Shown here piece after piece: positions 25,278 to 32,486 of a DNA stretch of 64,000 nucleotides. Position 1 is the stretch's first letter. The number at the start of each line of letters is the position of its first letter. The notes under the pieces are model-generated. The model made no database searches and was not told where the DNA came from. It worked only from the letters and a program-made list of their open reading frames with translations. The DNA is taken from positions 1 to 64,000 of the forward strand of contig NZ_JABJQZ010000005.1 in the NCBI RefSeq assembly GCF_013155335.1. Reading direction: 5' to 3'. The stretch comes from Nocardioides sp. zg-1230. GTDB taxonomy: Bacteria > Actinomycetota > Actinomycetes > Propionibacteriales > Nocardioidaceae. Position numbers and translations under genes: made by a program.

Positions 25278-26729
25278 ATGCCCAGCAACCGCGTGGTCAA
25301 GGTCCGGTCGACAGGCGACAGCGTGACGGCGCAGGAGATGCGCGACGGCATCGCCGCCATTCAGGCCGACCTCGAGGTGACGCCGACGTTCCCCGAGGCC
25401 GTCGAGCGAGCTGCCGCCGAGGCGGCCGCGGCGCCCCGCCTGCCCGAGCTCGACCGCACCGACATCCCGTTCATCACCATCGACCCCGAGTCGGCGCGCG
25501 ACCTCGACCAGGCGATGCACATCGAGCGGGACGGCGCGGGCTACGTCGTGCACTACGCGATCGCCGACGTCGCCGCCTTCGTCACGGCGGGCGACCCTGT
25601 CGACGTGGAGGCCAACCGCCGGGGCGAGACGCTCTACGGCGCGGACTCCAAGATCCCGCTGCACCCCACCGTGCTCAGCGAGGGCGCCGCCTCGCTGCTG
25701 CCCGACGAGGTACGCCCCGCGCTGCTGTGGACCATCAAGGTCGACGAGACCGGTGAGGGCACCGACGTCGAGGTCGAGCGCGCGCTGGTGCGCTCGCGCG
25801 CCAAGCTGTCCTACGAGGGCGTCCAGGCCGACCTCGACGCCGGGAGGGCCGACGACCTCATCGGGCTGCTCAAGGAGGTCGGCGAGCTGCGCCTGGCCCG
25901 GGAGGCCGCCCGCGGCGGGGTGTCGCTGCCCCTGCCCGAGCAGGAGCTGGTCGAGAACGGCGACGGGCACTGGGAGCTGGAGTTCCGGCGGCTCACCCCG
26001 GTCGAGACCTGGAACGCCCAGATCTCTCTCCTCACCGGCATGGCGGCCGCCTCCCTGATGGTCTACGCCCGCGTCGGCATCCTCCGCACCCTGCCGCCGG
26101 CGGACCCCCATGACGTACAGCGCCTTCACCGCACCGCCCGCGCCCTCGGCATCTCGTGGCCGGCCGAGCAGCTCTACCCCGACTTCGTCCGCACCCTCGA
26201 CCCGTCGAGGCCGACGCACGCCGCGATGATCGTCGCGTGCACGCGCCTGCTGCGCGGCGCCGGCTACGTGTCCTTCAACGGCGAGCTGCCCGAGCAGGCG
26301 CAGCACTCCGCCCTCGCCTCGGAGTACGCCCACGTCACCGCGCCGCTGCGCCGCCTCGCCGACCGCTACGCCGGCGAGGTCTGCGTGGCGCTCTGCGCCG
26401 GCACCGACGTCCCGTCGTGGGTGGTCGAGGCGATGCACGAGCTCCCCGACACGATGACCGAGTCGGGACGTCGGGCCAACCGCTACGAGAACGCCATCGT
26501 CGACCTCTGCGAGGCCGAGCTCCTCCACGACCGGGTCGGCCAGCGCTTCACGGCCGTCGTCGTCGACCTCGACGAGAAGAGCAGGCAGAAGGGCGACATC
26601 ACCATCCAGGACCCCGCCATCGAGGCCCCGGTGACCAGCTCCTCCGACCTGCCCCTCGGCGAGGAGGTCACCGTCGAGCTGGCGACCGCCGACCCCAAGG
26701 CGCGGAAGGTGGAGTTCCGGCTGGCGTGA
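25278..26729 (+). CDS. RNB-domain ribonuclease (RNase II/R family)
   Basis: This 483-residue protein is a probable 3'-5' exoribonuclease. The catalytic Asp cluster is present in ITIDPESARDLDQAMHI, and YAIADVAAFV, ETLYGADSKIPLHP and YAHVTAPLRRLADRY follow in the usual order. It is shorter than RNase R and II: cold-shock domains are missing at the N-terminus and only a short C-terminal beta domain remains. This compact form is common in actinobacteria. It diverges from yaaA by 51 bases. Confidence 0.92.
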   Translation: MPSNRVVKVRSTGDSVTAQEMRDGIAAIQADLEVTPTFPEAVERAAAEAAAAPRLPELDRTDIPFITIDPESARDLDQAMHIERDGAGYVVHYAIADVAAFVTAGDPVDVEANRRGETLYGADSKIPLHPTVLSEGAASLLPDEVRPALLWTIKVDETGEGTDVEVERALVRSRAKLSYEGVQADLDAGRADDLIGLLKEVGELRLAREAARGGVSLPLPEQELVENGDGHWELEFRRLTPVETWNAQISLLTGMAAASLMVYARVGILRTLPPADPHDVQRLHRTARALGISWPAEQLYPDFVRTLDPSRPTHAAMIVACTRLLRGAGYVSFNGELPEQAQHSALASEYAHVTAPLRRLADRYAGEVCVALCAGTDVPSWVVEAMHELPDTMTESGRRANRYENAIVDLCEAELLHDRVGQRFTAVVVDLDEKSRQKGDITIQDPAIEAPVTSSSDLPLGEEVTVELATADPKARKVEFRLA

Positions 26730-26758
26730 GCCACGCACCGCCGGACTGGGCACGGGGC

Positions 26759-26847
26759 GGCGCGTCGGACAGGACGAAGGCCGGCAGAGGCGCTCCTTGT
26801 CCGCGTACGCCGGCTGGGCTGGGGGCCTTCCTCCTGTCGGACGCGCC
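26759..26847. repeat. Long inverted repeat downstream of the RNB gene
   Basis: Positions 26759-26782 pair with 26824-26847 in 22 of 24 bases, enclosing 41 bases. The arms contain the core GTCGGACAGGACGAAG, which recurs at 27742 and, inverted, near 27805. It could act as a terminator or belong to a small repeat family. Confidence 0.6.
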
Positions 26848-26901
26848 GGGCCTGTGGACAGCGAGAGCGGGCGGATGGTGGTTCGCGGCAAGGTCGGCGT
26901 C

Positions 26902-27765
26902 ATGCGCGCAGACTCGGCACTCGTGAAGCTGGGCGGAGTGGCGTCAGCCCAGTCCCTGCTCCGGCTGAGCAGCAGACGCCGGATCAGGCGCGCGTGCGCC
27001 TCGGGACGCATCGTCAAGCTCGCCCGCGGTCGGTACGCGCTTCCCACGGCCCCGCAGGCGTGTCTCGCAGCCGCCGAGCTCTCCGGAGTGGTGTGTCTTC
27101 GCAGCGCGGCTGCGGTGCACGGGTGGGAGATGAAGGTCCCGCCCCCTCGGCCGGAGGTCGCGGTGGACCCCCGTCGCAACCTGCCAGCGGTCCGGCGTAC
27201 GGGCGTCGACGTCCGCTGGATGGCTGTGGGACCCGATGACGCAGCGGCCCGCGTGACGACCCCTCTGCGGACGGTGGTGGACTGCGCGCGCCATCTTCCC
27301 TTCGACGAGGCACTGGCCATCGCGGACTCGGCACTGCGCTCGGGATCGGTGACGAGGGCCGAGCTCAGCGCCGTACAGGTCCGGGGAGCAGGTGCAGCCG
27401 CCGTTCGCCGGGTTCTCACCCACGCTGACGGGCGGGCGGCGAACCCCTTCGAGTCCGTCCTCCGCGCCCTGTGCATCGAGGCCGGCCTGGTCGTCGAGCC
27501 GCAGGTCGAGGTGGGGATGATGACCGGAACGGTGCGCCCAGACCTGGTGTGCCGCAGTCGTCTGCTCGTGCTCGAAGCGGACTCGTGGACCTTCCACGCG
27601 AGCCGCAAGGCGCACAAGAGGGACTGCGCCCGCTACAACCTGCTCGTTCTCCACGGGTGGCGGGTCCTGCGGTTCACCTGGGAGCAGGTGATGCTCGAAC
27701 AGTCCTATGTGCGGTGGGTCCTCGCGGAGGTCGTACGGCCCGTCGGACAGGACGAAGTCGCCTAG
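26902..27765 (+). CDS. DUF559 protein with AbiEi-like winged-helix N-terminus
   Basis: The N-terminal half (residues 1-150) resembles the AbiEi-type transcriptional regulator/antitoxin fold (ALVKLGGVASAQSLLRLSSRRRIRRACASGRIVKLARGRYAL). The C-terminal 100 residues match DUF559, a PD-(D/E)xK nuclease-like fold related to Vsr: RPDLVCRSRLLVLEADSW with Asp and Glu, then AHKRDCARYN and WRVLRFTWEQV. ATG at 26902 sits behind AAGGT; upstream ATG 26875 is also possible. Such proteins are frequent single genes in actinobacteria and their function is unproven. It is flanked by long hairpins made of a shared 16-base core. No AbiEii toxin gene is adjacent. Confidence 0.78.
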   Translation: MRADSALVKLGGVASAQSLLRLSSRRRIRRACASGRIVKLARGRYALPTAPQACLAAAELSGVVCLRSAAAVHGWEMKVPPPRPEVAVDPRRNLPAVRRTGVDVRWMAVGPDDAAARVTTPLRTVVDCARHLPFDEALAIADSALRSGSVTRAELSAVQVRGAGAAAVRRVLTHADGRAANPFESVLRALCIEAGLVVEPQVEVGMMTGTVRPDLVCRSRLLVLEADSWTFHASRKAHKRDCARYNLLVLHGWRVLRFTWEQVMLEQSYVRWVLAEVVRPVGQDEVA

Positions 27766-27821
27766 GCGTACGACGTCCCGGCGGGACGCTGAGCTCTGAG
27801 CCGACTTCGTCCTGTTCGACG
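27741..27821. repeat. Long inverted repeat between the DUF559 gene and rnpB
   Basis: Positions 27741-27760 pair with 27802-27821 in 19 of 20 bases. The left arm encodes the last residues of the DUF559 protein (VGQDEVA). The right arm ends 13 bases before the rnpB 3' end, so it may terminate both convergent units. It shares its core with the hairpin at 26759-26847. Confidence 0.6.
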
Positions 27822-27834
27822 CGCCGGTGTGGGG

Positions 27835-28202
27835 GAGTGGGTCGGCCTGTAGGCCGGGTTCTGTCCTGCTGACGCAGGGGCGACCATCCATCTGCGACGA
27901 CCGTTGCCGGCCGCCTGGTGCGATCTACCCGGATGCTCGGGCGGGCCGCCCTCGGACGCATCCTGTCTGATCTTGCTCCGGGTGGGGTTTGCCTAGCTGC
28001 GCCGGTCGCCCGGCGCACTGGTGGTCTCTTGCACCACCGTTTCACCCTTACCGGTCGTGAGACCGGCGGTCTGTTCTCTGTGGCACTGATCCCGCGGGTT
28101 GCCCCGGGTGGCTGTTGGCCACCACCCTGCCCTGTGGAGCCCGGACCTTCCTCGACCCCTCACCCGGAGGCGAGGTGCCGCGATCGCCCGGCCGACCCAC
28201 TC
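27835..28202 (-). ncRNA. rnpB: RNase P RNA (class A)
   Basis: On the minus strand the 368-base transcript starts GAGTGGGTCGGCC and ends GGCCGACCCACTC, a perfect 13-bp P1 helix. Conserved P4/CRI-V elements are present (GAGGAAGGTCCGGGCTCCAC near the 5' end; ACAGAACCCGGCCTACAG near the 3' end). It cleaves tRNA 5' leaders. It lies only 10 bases after map on the same strand. Confidence 0.97.
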
Positions 28203-28209
28203 GAGGGTG

Positions 28210-28215
28210 AGTCTA
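28210..28215 (-). promoter_or_regulatory. Candidate -10 element of rnpB
   Basis: TAGACT on the minus strand lies 7 bases before the rnpB 5' end and overlaps the map stop codon (TAG). No good -35 hexamer was found at 16-18 bases, so the promoter call is tentative; co-transcription with map is the alternative. Confidence 0.4.
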
Positions 28216-29061
28216 GGGGTGTGTCAGCACCTCGGCGCCATCCTCGGTGACGAGGAGGGTGTGCTCGAACTGCGCGGAGCGGCGGCGGTCCTTCGTCACG
28301 ACCGTCCAGCCGTCGTCCCACATGTCGTAGTCGGGGGTGCCGAGGTTGAGCATCGGCTCGATCGTGAAGGTCATCCCGACGCGGATCTCGTCGTCGAAGC
28401 GCTCGTCGTCGTAGTGGGGGATGATCAGCCCGGAGTGGAACGCCGTACCGATGCCGTGGCCGGTGAAGTCACGGACGACGCCGTAGCCGAAGCGCTTGGC
28501 GTACGCCTCGATGACGCGGCCGATGACGTTGACCCGGCGGCCGGGCTTGACCGCCTTGATCGCCCGGTCGAGCGCCTCCTTCGTGCGCTCGACGAGCAGC
28601 CGCGACTCCTCGTCGACGTCGCCGGCGAGGAAGGTGGCGTTGGTGTCGCCGTGGACGCCGCCGATGAAGGCGGTGATGTCGATGTTGACGATGTCGCCGT
28701 CCTCGACGACGCGCGCGTCGGGGATGCCGTGGCAGATCACCTCGTTGACGCTCGAGCACAGCGACTTCGGGAAGCCGCGGTAGCCGAGGGTGGAGGGGTA
28801 GGCCCCGTGGTCGCACAGGAACTCGTGGCCGATGCGGTCGAGCTCGTCGGTGGTGACACCGGGTACGACGTGGGAGCCGACGAGGTCGCGCGCCTGGGCG
28901 GCCAGGCGGCCGGCCACCCGCATGAGCTCGATCGTCTCCGCGTCCTTGACCTCCTCGCCGGTGAACCGCTCCGGCGTCGGCCGGTCGACGTACTCCGGGC
29001 GGGCGATGTGGGCGGGCACGGCACGACGCGCAGATACCTCTGCGGGGGATACGACAGGCAC
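28213..29061 (-). CDS. map: Methionine aminopeptidase, type I
   Basis: This enzyme removes the initiator Met from new proteins. The pita-bread metal ligands can be seen: the [21 protein letters not shown] segment (two Asp), GHGIGTAFH (His), TIEPML (Glu) and [11 protein letters not shown] (Glu). The 282-residue length includes an N-terminal extension of about 40 residues ([20 protein letters not shown]) typical of actinobacterial type Ic enzymes. rnpB follows immediately. A small unknown gene diverges upstream. Confidence 0.95.
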   Translation of the reverse strand: MPVVSPAEVSARRAVPAHIARPEYVDRPTPERFTGEEVKDAETIELMRVAGRLAAQARDLVGSHVVPGVTTDELDRIGHEFLCDHGAYPSTLGYRGFPKSLCSSVNEVICHGIPDARVVEDGDIVNIDITAFIGGVHGDTNATFLAGDVDEESRLLVERTKEALDRAIKAVKPGRRVNVIGRVIEAYAKRFGYGVVRDFTGHGIGTAFHSGLIIPHYDDERFDDEIRVGMTFTIEPMLNLGTPDYDMWDDGWTVVTKDRRRSAQFEHTLLVTEDGAEVLTHP

Positions 29062-29084
29062 GGGCGCGAGTGTAGTTTCGGAGA

Positions 29085-29309
29085 ATGAGCGAGAACGAAT
29101 ACTGGTTCTGCCTGACGCACCACACGGTCGAGGGCAGGGACGGCTGCAAGAACGCCGACCGCCTCGGCCCCTACGCCTCGTCCGCGGAGGCCTCGCGCGC
29201 GCTCGAGAAGGTCGAGGAGCGCAACGAGGAGTGGGACAACGACCCGAAGTGGAACGACGACGGCCCGGGCTCCGGCGACGGCATCACCGACGGCACTCCG
29301 GACAACTGA
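29085..29309 (+). CDS. Small acidic conserved protein
   Basis: This 74-residue protein has aromatic and cysteine residues at the start ([12 protein letters not shown], then [11 protein letters not shown]), a short Ala/Glu helix and a highly acidic tail ([17 protein letters not shown]). The pattern YWFC...H..VE...G...ADRLGPY recalls small SPOR-like actinobacterial proteins of unknown function. It diverges from map and its stop touches the end of the convergent H1-like gene. Confidence 0.75.
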   Translation: MSENEYWFCLTHHTVEGRDGCKNADRLGPYASSAEASRALEKVEERNEEWDNDPKWNDDGPGSGDGITDGTPDN

Positions 29310-29912
29310 TCACTTCTTCTTGCTCTTCTTGCCCTTGACGGGGTTCGCCGCCTGAGCGACATCGGCGGCGGCACGGACGCTCTTCAGCGCCCGCTTGGTG
29401 TTCTTGTCGAGGGTCTTGGTGAGCTCGGCGATCGCCGCCTCGTACTGCTTGCTCACCCGGGCGGCCGTCTCGGCGGCGACCCGCTCGGCAGTGTCCTGCG
29501 CGACCTTCTGGATCATCGCGGCGGTGCTGACCGCCTGGGTGCCGACGTCGACGGCGCGGCCGGCGGGGGAGCGGCGGGCCGCGGTCGTGACGGGCTTGTC
29601 CGACGTCGCCGTCTGCGTCGCGGGCGCCTTCTTCGCCGTCGACCTGCTCGCCGTCGACGTCGCCTTCTTCGCCGGCGCCTTCCGGGCAGTCGACCTCTTG
29701 GCGGTCGACGTCTTCGCAGTGGACTTCTTGGCCGCGGTCGACTTCTTCGCTGTCGACTTCTTCGCTGTCGTCTTCCTGGCCGTCGAGCTGCCGGTCGACT
29801 TCTTGGCAGGAGCCTTCTTGGCTGTCGTCTTCTTCGCCGGCGACTTCCGGGCGGGCGTCTTCTTCGCGGTGGACGTGGTGGCTGCCGTCTTCTCGGCCGG
29901 GGTCTCGCTCAC
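29310..29912 (-). CDS. Histone H1-like Lys/Ala-rich protein
   Basis: The first 120 of 200 residues are built from short AKKS/T, TARK and PAKK units, giving a very basic tail like eukaryotic H1 or the C-terminus of mycobacterial HupB. The rest is a helical segment ([34 protein letters not shown]) ending in GKKSKKK. It lacks an HU domain. DNA compaction or nucleoid association is the natural guess. The repeats make it prone to length variation. Confidence 0.8.
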   Translation of the reverse strand: MSETPAEKTAATTSTAKKTPARKSPAKKTTAKKAPAKKSTGSSTARKTTAKKSTAKKSTAAKKSTAKTSTAKRSTARKAPAKKATSTASRSTAKKAPATQTATSDKPVTTAARRSPAGRAVDVGTQAVSTAAMIQKVAQDTAERVAAETAARVSKQYEAAIAELTKTLDKNTKRALKSVRAAADVAQAANPVKGKKSKKK

Positions 29913-29987
29913 GGAGGGCTCCTCGCGTCGTCGGGAAGCCTGATCCTGCCGCGCGAGAGGCAGGTTGTCACCGGCTAGCGTGTCGGC

Positions 29988-30269
29988 GTGCCCCAGCCCG
30001 CCGTCCGCGAACCGCTCTCACCGTGGCCGATCGCCGGCCTGGTCGGCCTGGCCTGCGTGGCGTTCCTGATCGGCGCGACCGGCGTCGCGGTGGGAGCGCC
30101 ATGGTGGGCGCTGGTGCTGCTCGGCCTCGTGTGGGTGGCGGCGTTGCTGACGGCGGTCGCGTGGTTCACCAGCCGCCCGCGGGCGGTCGTGCTGCTGCCT
30201 GTGGTCGTCGCGCTGGTGTGGTTCGCGACGGTCGTGGGCGGCGCCCGCTGGCTGGGCTGGTCGGCCTAG
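29988..30269 (+). CDS. Small membrane protein
   Basis: This 93-residue protein has three predicted membrane helices (IAGLVGLACVAFLIGATGV, WALVLLGLVWVAALLTAVAW, VVLLPVVVALVWFATVVGG). It starts at GTG 29988 and has no recognisable family motif. It is transcribed divergently from the H1-like gene and converges on panB. Function unknown. Confidence 0.7.
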   Translation: MPQPAVREPLSPWPIAGLVGLACVAFLIGATGVAVGAPWWALVLLGLVWVAALLTAVAWFTSRPRAVVLLPVVVALVWFATVVGGARWLGWSA

Positions 30270-30291
30270 CCAGCAGGCCGGCAGCGAGGCG

Positions 30292-31140
30292 TCAGAACGT
30301 GTGCTCGGCGCCCGGGAAGGTGCCACCGCGGACGTCGTCGGCGTACGCCCGCGCCGCGTCGAGCAGCACCCCGTGGACGTCGGCGTACTGCTTGACGAAG
30401 CGCGCCATCCGTCCGGTGCGCAGGCCGAAGGCGTCCTGCCACACGAGGACCTGGCCGTCGCACCCGGCGCCGGCGCCGATGCCGATCGTGGGGATGGTGA
30501 GCTCCTTGCTGATGCGCTCCGCGACGTCACCGGGGACCATCTCCATGACGACGGCGAACGCACCCGCCTCCTGCACGGCATGCGCGTCGGCGATGACGCG
30601 GTCGCTCGCGTCGCCCCGGCCCTGGACGCGGTAGCCGCCGAGGGTGTGCTCGGACTGCGGGGTGAAGCCGATGTGGGCCATGACGGGGATGCCACCCCGG
30701 GTGCACTTCTCGATGACGGGGGCCATCTCGGCGCCGCCCTCGAGCTTGACGCAGTGGGCGCCGGCCTCCTTCATGAAGCGGACGGCGGTGAGGTAGCCCT
30801 GCTCCGGCGAGGCCTGGTAGCTGCCGAACGGCAGGTCGCCGACGACCATCGCGCGCTTCACCGAGCGCGCCACCGCGCGGGTGAGGGGGAGGAGCTCGTC
30901 GACCGTGACCGGCAGGGAGGTCTCGTTGCCGAGGACGTTGTTGCTCGCGGAGTCGCCGACCAGCAGCAGGTCGATGCCCGCCTCGTCGAAGGTCGCGGCG
31001 GTGTACATGTCGTACGCCGTCAGCATGGTGATCTTCTCGCCCCGCTCCTTCATCTCCCGCAGGTGATGGGTGCGGACCCGCTTCACCGGCGCAGCCGGGG
31101 CGCTCGGACCGGAACCGTAGGGGGCAGTCTCTTCAGCCAT
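30292..31140 (-). CDS. panB: 3-methyl-2-oxobutanoate hydroxymethyltransferase
   Basis: PanB makes ketopantoate from alpha-ketoisovalerate and methylene-tetrahydrofolate, the first step to pantothenate and CoA. The 282-residue protein shows the family blocks [50 protein letters not shown] and [18 protein letters not shown]. Its first 20 residues are a variable extension. It stands alone between convergent and co-directional unrelated genes; panC and panD are not in the window. Confidence 0.95.
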   Translation of the reverse strand: MAEETAPYGSGPSAPAAPVKRVRTHHLREMKERGEKITMLTAYDMYTAATFDEAGIDLLLVGDSASNNVLGNETSLPVTVDELLPLTRAVARSVKRAMVVGDLPFGSYQASPEQGYLTAVRFMKEAGAHCVKLEGGAEMAPVIEKCTRGGIPVMAHIGFTPQSEHTLGGYRVQGRGDASDRVIADAHAVQEAGAFAVVMEMVPGDVAERISKELTIPTIGIGAGAGCDGQVLVWQDAFGLRTGRMARFVKQYADVHGVLLDAARAYADDVRGGTFPGAEHTF

Positions 31141-31238
31141 GCTCGCTCCTCGTCATCTCGCGGCTCCCTGATGGAGTCCACGGACCACTTCTCAGGCTAG
31201 TCGCGACCCGCGGGTACGGCGCTGTGGCGACGGTCACG

Positions 31239-32444
31239 TCATCGCGGCGACACCCGTACGACGCGGTCGCGAGCACCGTTGTCGGTGGTGACGAGCAGGT
31301 CGCCGTTGCGGGCCGACGTGATCGACCGCAGGCGGCCGAGCCGCTGGAGCCGGGGCGGACGGGCGACCGACACCAGCCCGCCGCCGGCGTCGAAGCGCAG
31401 GAACAGCACCTCGGAGCCCTTCAGCGCGGCGACGGCGAGCGTGCCCTCGAGCGCGCCCCACTGCGATCCACGCACCCACGCGGCGCTGGAGGTGGCGATC
31501 GTGGGGGTGCCGGAGGACCAGGCCGCGTCCTGCTGCTCACCCGGCAGCGACTGGTCGGTCATCGGGACCGACTCGTCGTAGCCCGGGACGGGGTTCCAGC
31601 CGTAGTCGCCTCCGGCGACCAGCAGGTTGACCTCGTCGTCGCGGTCGCTGCCGTGCTCGACCGACCACACCGAGCCGTCGTCGCGCTGGGCCAGGCCCTG
31701 CACGTTGCGGTGACCGTAGGTCCACACGAACCGTCGTGCGGTGCTCGCCTCGGCGAAGGGGTTGCCGGGCACCGGAGCGCCGGTGCGCCGGTGGACGCGC
31801 AGGACCTTGCCGCCGAGCGAGTCGAGGGTGCGCGGGTTGGTGCCGACGGCGGCGTCGCCGGTGCCGACGTACAGGGCGTCGCTGCCTCGGTCGAGCATCA
31901 GCCGGCACCCGCCGTGACGGCCCGAGGTCGACGGCAGGCCGGTCAGGAGCGTGCGGCGACCGCTGAGCCGGGTCCACCTCCGGTCGACGCGCCACCGGCT
32001 GACCTGCACGTGGGTGCCGCCCCTGGCGCTGCCGTGGCACGCCCACAACGTCCGCGAACCGGCGTCGACCGCGAGCGACATCAGCCCGGTCTCGCCGGAC
32101 ACCCACACCAGCCTCGACAGGTCGGCCAGGGTGCGCCGCTTGCCGTTGCGTACGACGCTGATGCGGGCGCGGTCACGCTCGGAGACCAGCAGCCGCCCGC
32201 CGGGGGCCTGCTGGACGTCCCAGGGGTGCTGCAGGCCGCGTACGACGGTGCGCACCCGGAGAGCGGGCACCTGCCCACGCTGCGTGTCAGCGACCGGCGC
32301 GGGGGCCGCTGCCGAGGAGGGGACCGGGCCGGGCGACAGGGTGCCCACCGGGGCTGACACCGCCAGCACGACGGCGGCGACGAGGATCCGGGACGACGAG
32401 ATGGCGCTCAGTCGGTGCACCCGGGTCACGGTACGCACGCCCAC
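31239..32444 (-). CDS. Secreted PQQ-type sugar dehydrogenase-like beta-propeller
   Basis: This 401-residue protein has a signal peptide (RILVAAVVLAVSAPVGTLS) and the soluble glucose/sorbosone dehydrogenase propeller: GLQHPWDVQQAPGGRLLVSERDRARI, GETGLMSLAVD, LDSLGGKVLRVHRRTGAPVPGNPF, YGHRNVQGLAQ and GSDRDDEVNLL followed by GGDYGWNPVPG. These are the calcium- and PQQ-site segments of the family. The sugar substrate is unknown. It probably acts outside the cell. Three 13-base tandem repeats lie just upstream. Confidence 0.9.
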   Translation of the reverse strand: MGVRTVTRVHRLSAISSSRILVAAVVLAVSAPVGTLSPGPVPSSAAAPAPVADTQRGQVPALRVRTVVRGLQHPWDVQQAPGGRLLVSERDRARISVVRNGKRRTLADLSRLVWVSGETGLMSLAVDAGSRTLWACHGSARGGTHVQVSRWRVDRRWTRLSGRRTLLTGLPSTSGRHGGCRLMLDRGSDALYVGTGDAAVGTNPRTLDSLGGKVLRVHRRTGAPVPGNPFAEASTARRFVWTYGHRNVQGLAQRDDGSVWSVEHGSDRDDEVNLLVAGGDYGWNPVPGYDESVPMTDQSLPGEQQDAAWSSGTPTIATSSAAWVRGSQWGALEGTLAVAALKGSEVLFLRFDAGGGLVSVARPPRLQRLGRLRSITSARNGDLLVTTDNGARDRVVRVSPR

Positions 32445-32447
32445 GGG

Positions 32448-32486
32448 TCACGGCCAGTGGTCACGGCCAGTGGTCACGGCCAGTGG
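32448..32486 (-). repeat. Three perfect 13-bp tandem repeats
   Basis: TCACGGCCAGTGG is repeated three times without change. The right-hand copy (32474-32486) encodes the last residues and the stop of the DUF1023 gene. On the minus strand each copy brings a TGA, so the stop is repeated in shifted frames. It probably arose by slippage. Confidence 0.9.

Noticed and set aside
24447..27617. An open frame of 1056 codons on the minus strand running through the RNB and DUF559 genes
   Set aside because: Only its last 259 codons match a family (YaaA). The rest is antisense to two convincing genes and has the Arg/Ala/Pro-rich composition of GC-rich shadow frames.
26902..27765. A full AbiE toxin-antitoxin pair
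   Set aside because: The N-terminus resembles AbiEi, but no AbiEii-like nucleotidyltransferase gene is next to it; the DUF559 tail puts it in another family.
29310..29912. Reading the repeated AKKS/T coding sequence as a CRISPR or satellite array
   Set aside because: The units are short, imperfect and in frame, and give a sensible H1-like protein; there are no spacers.
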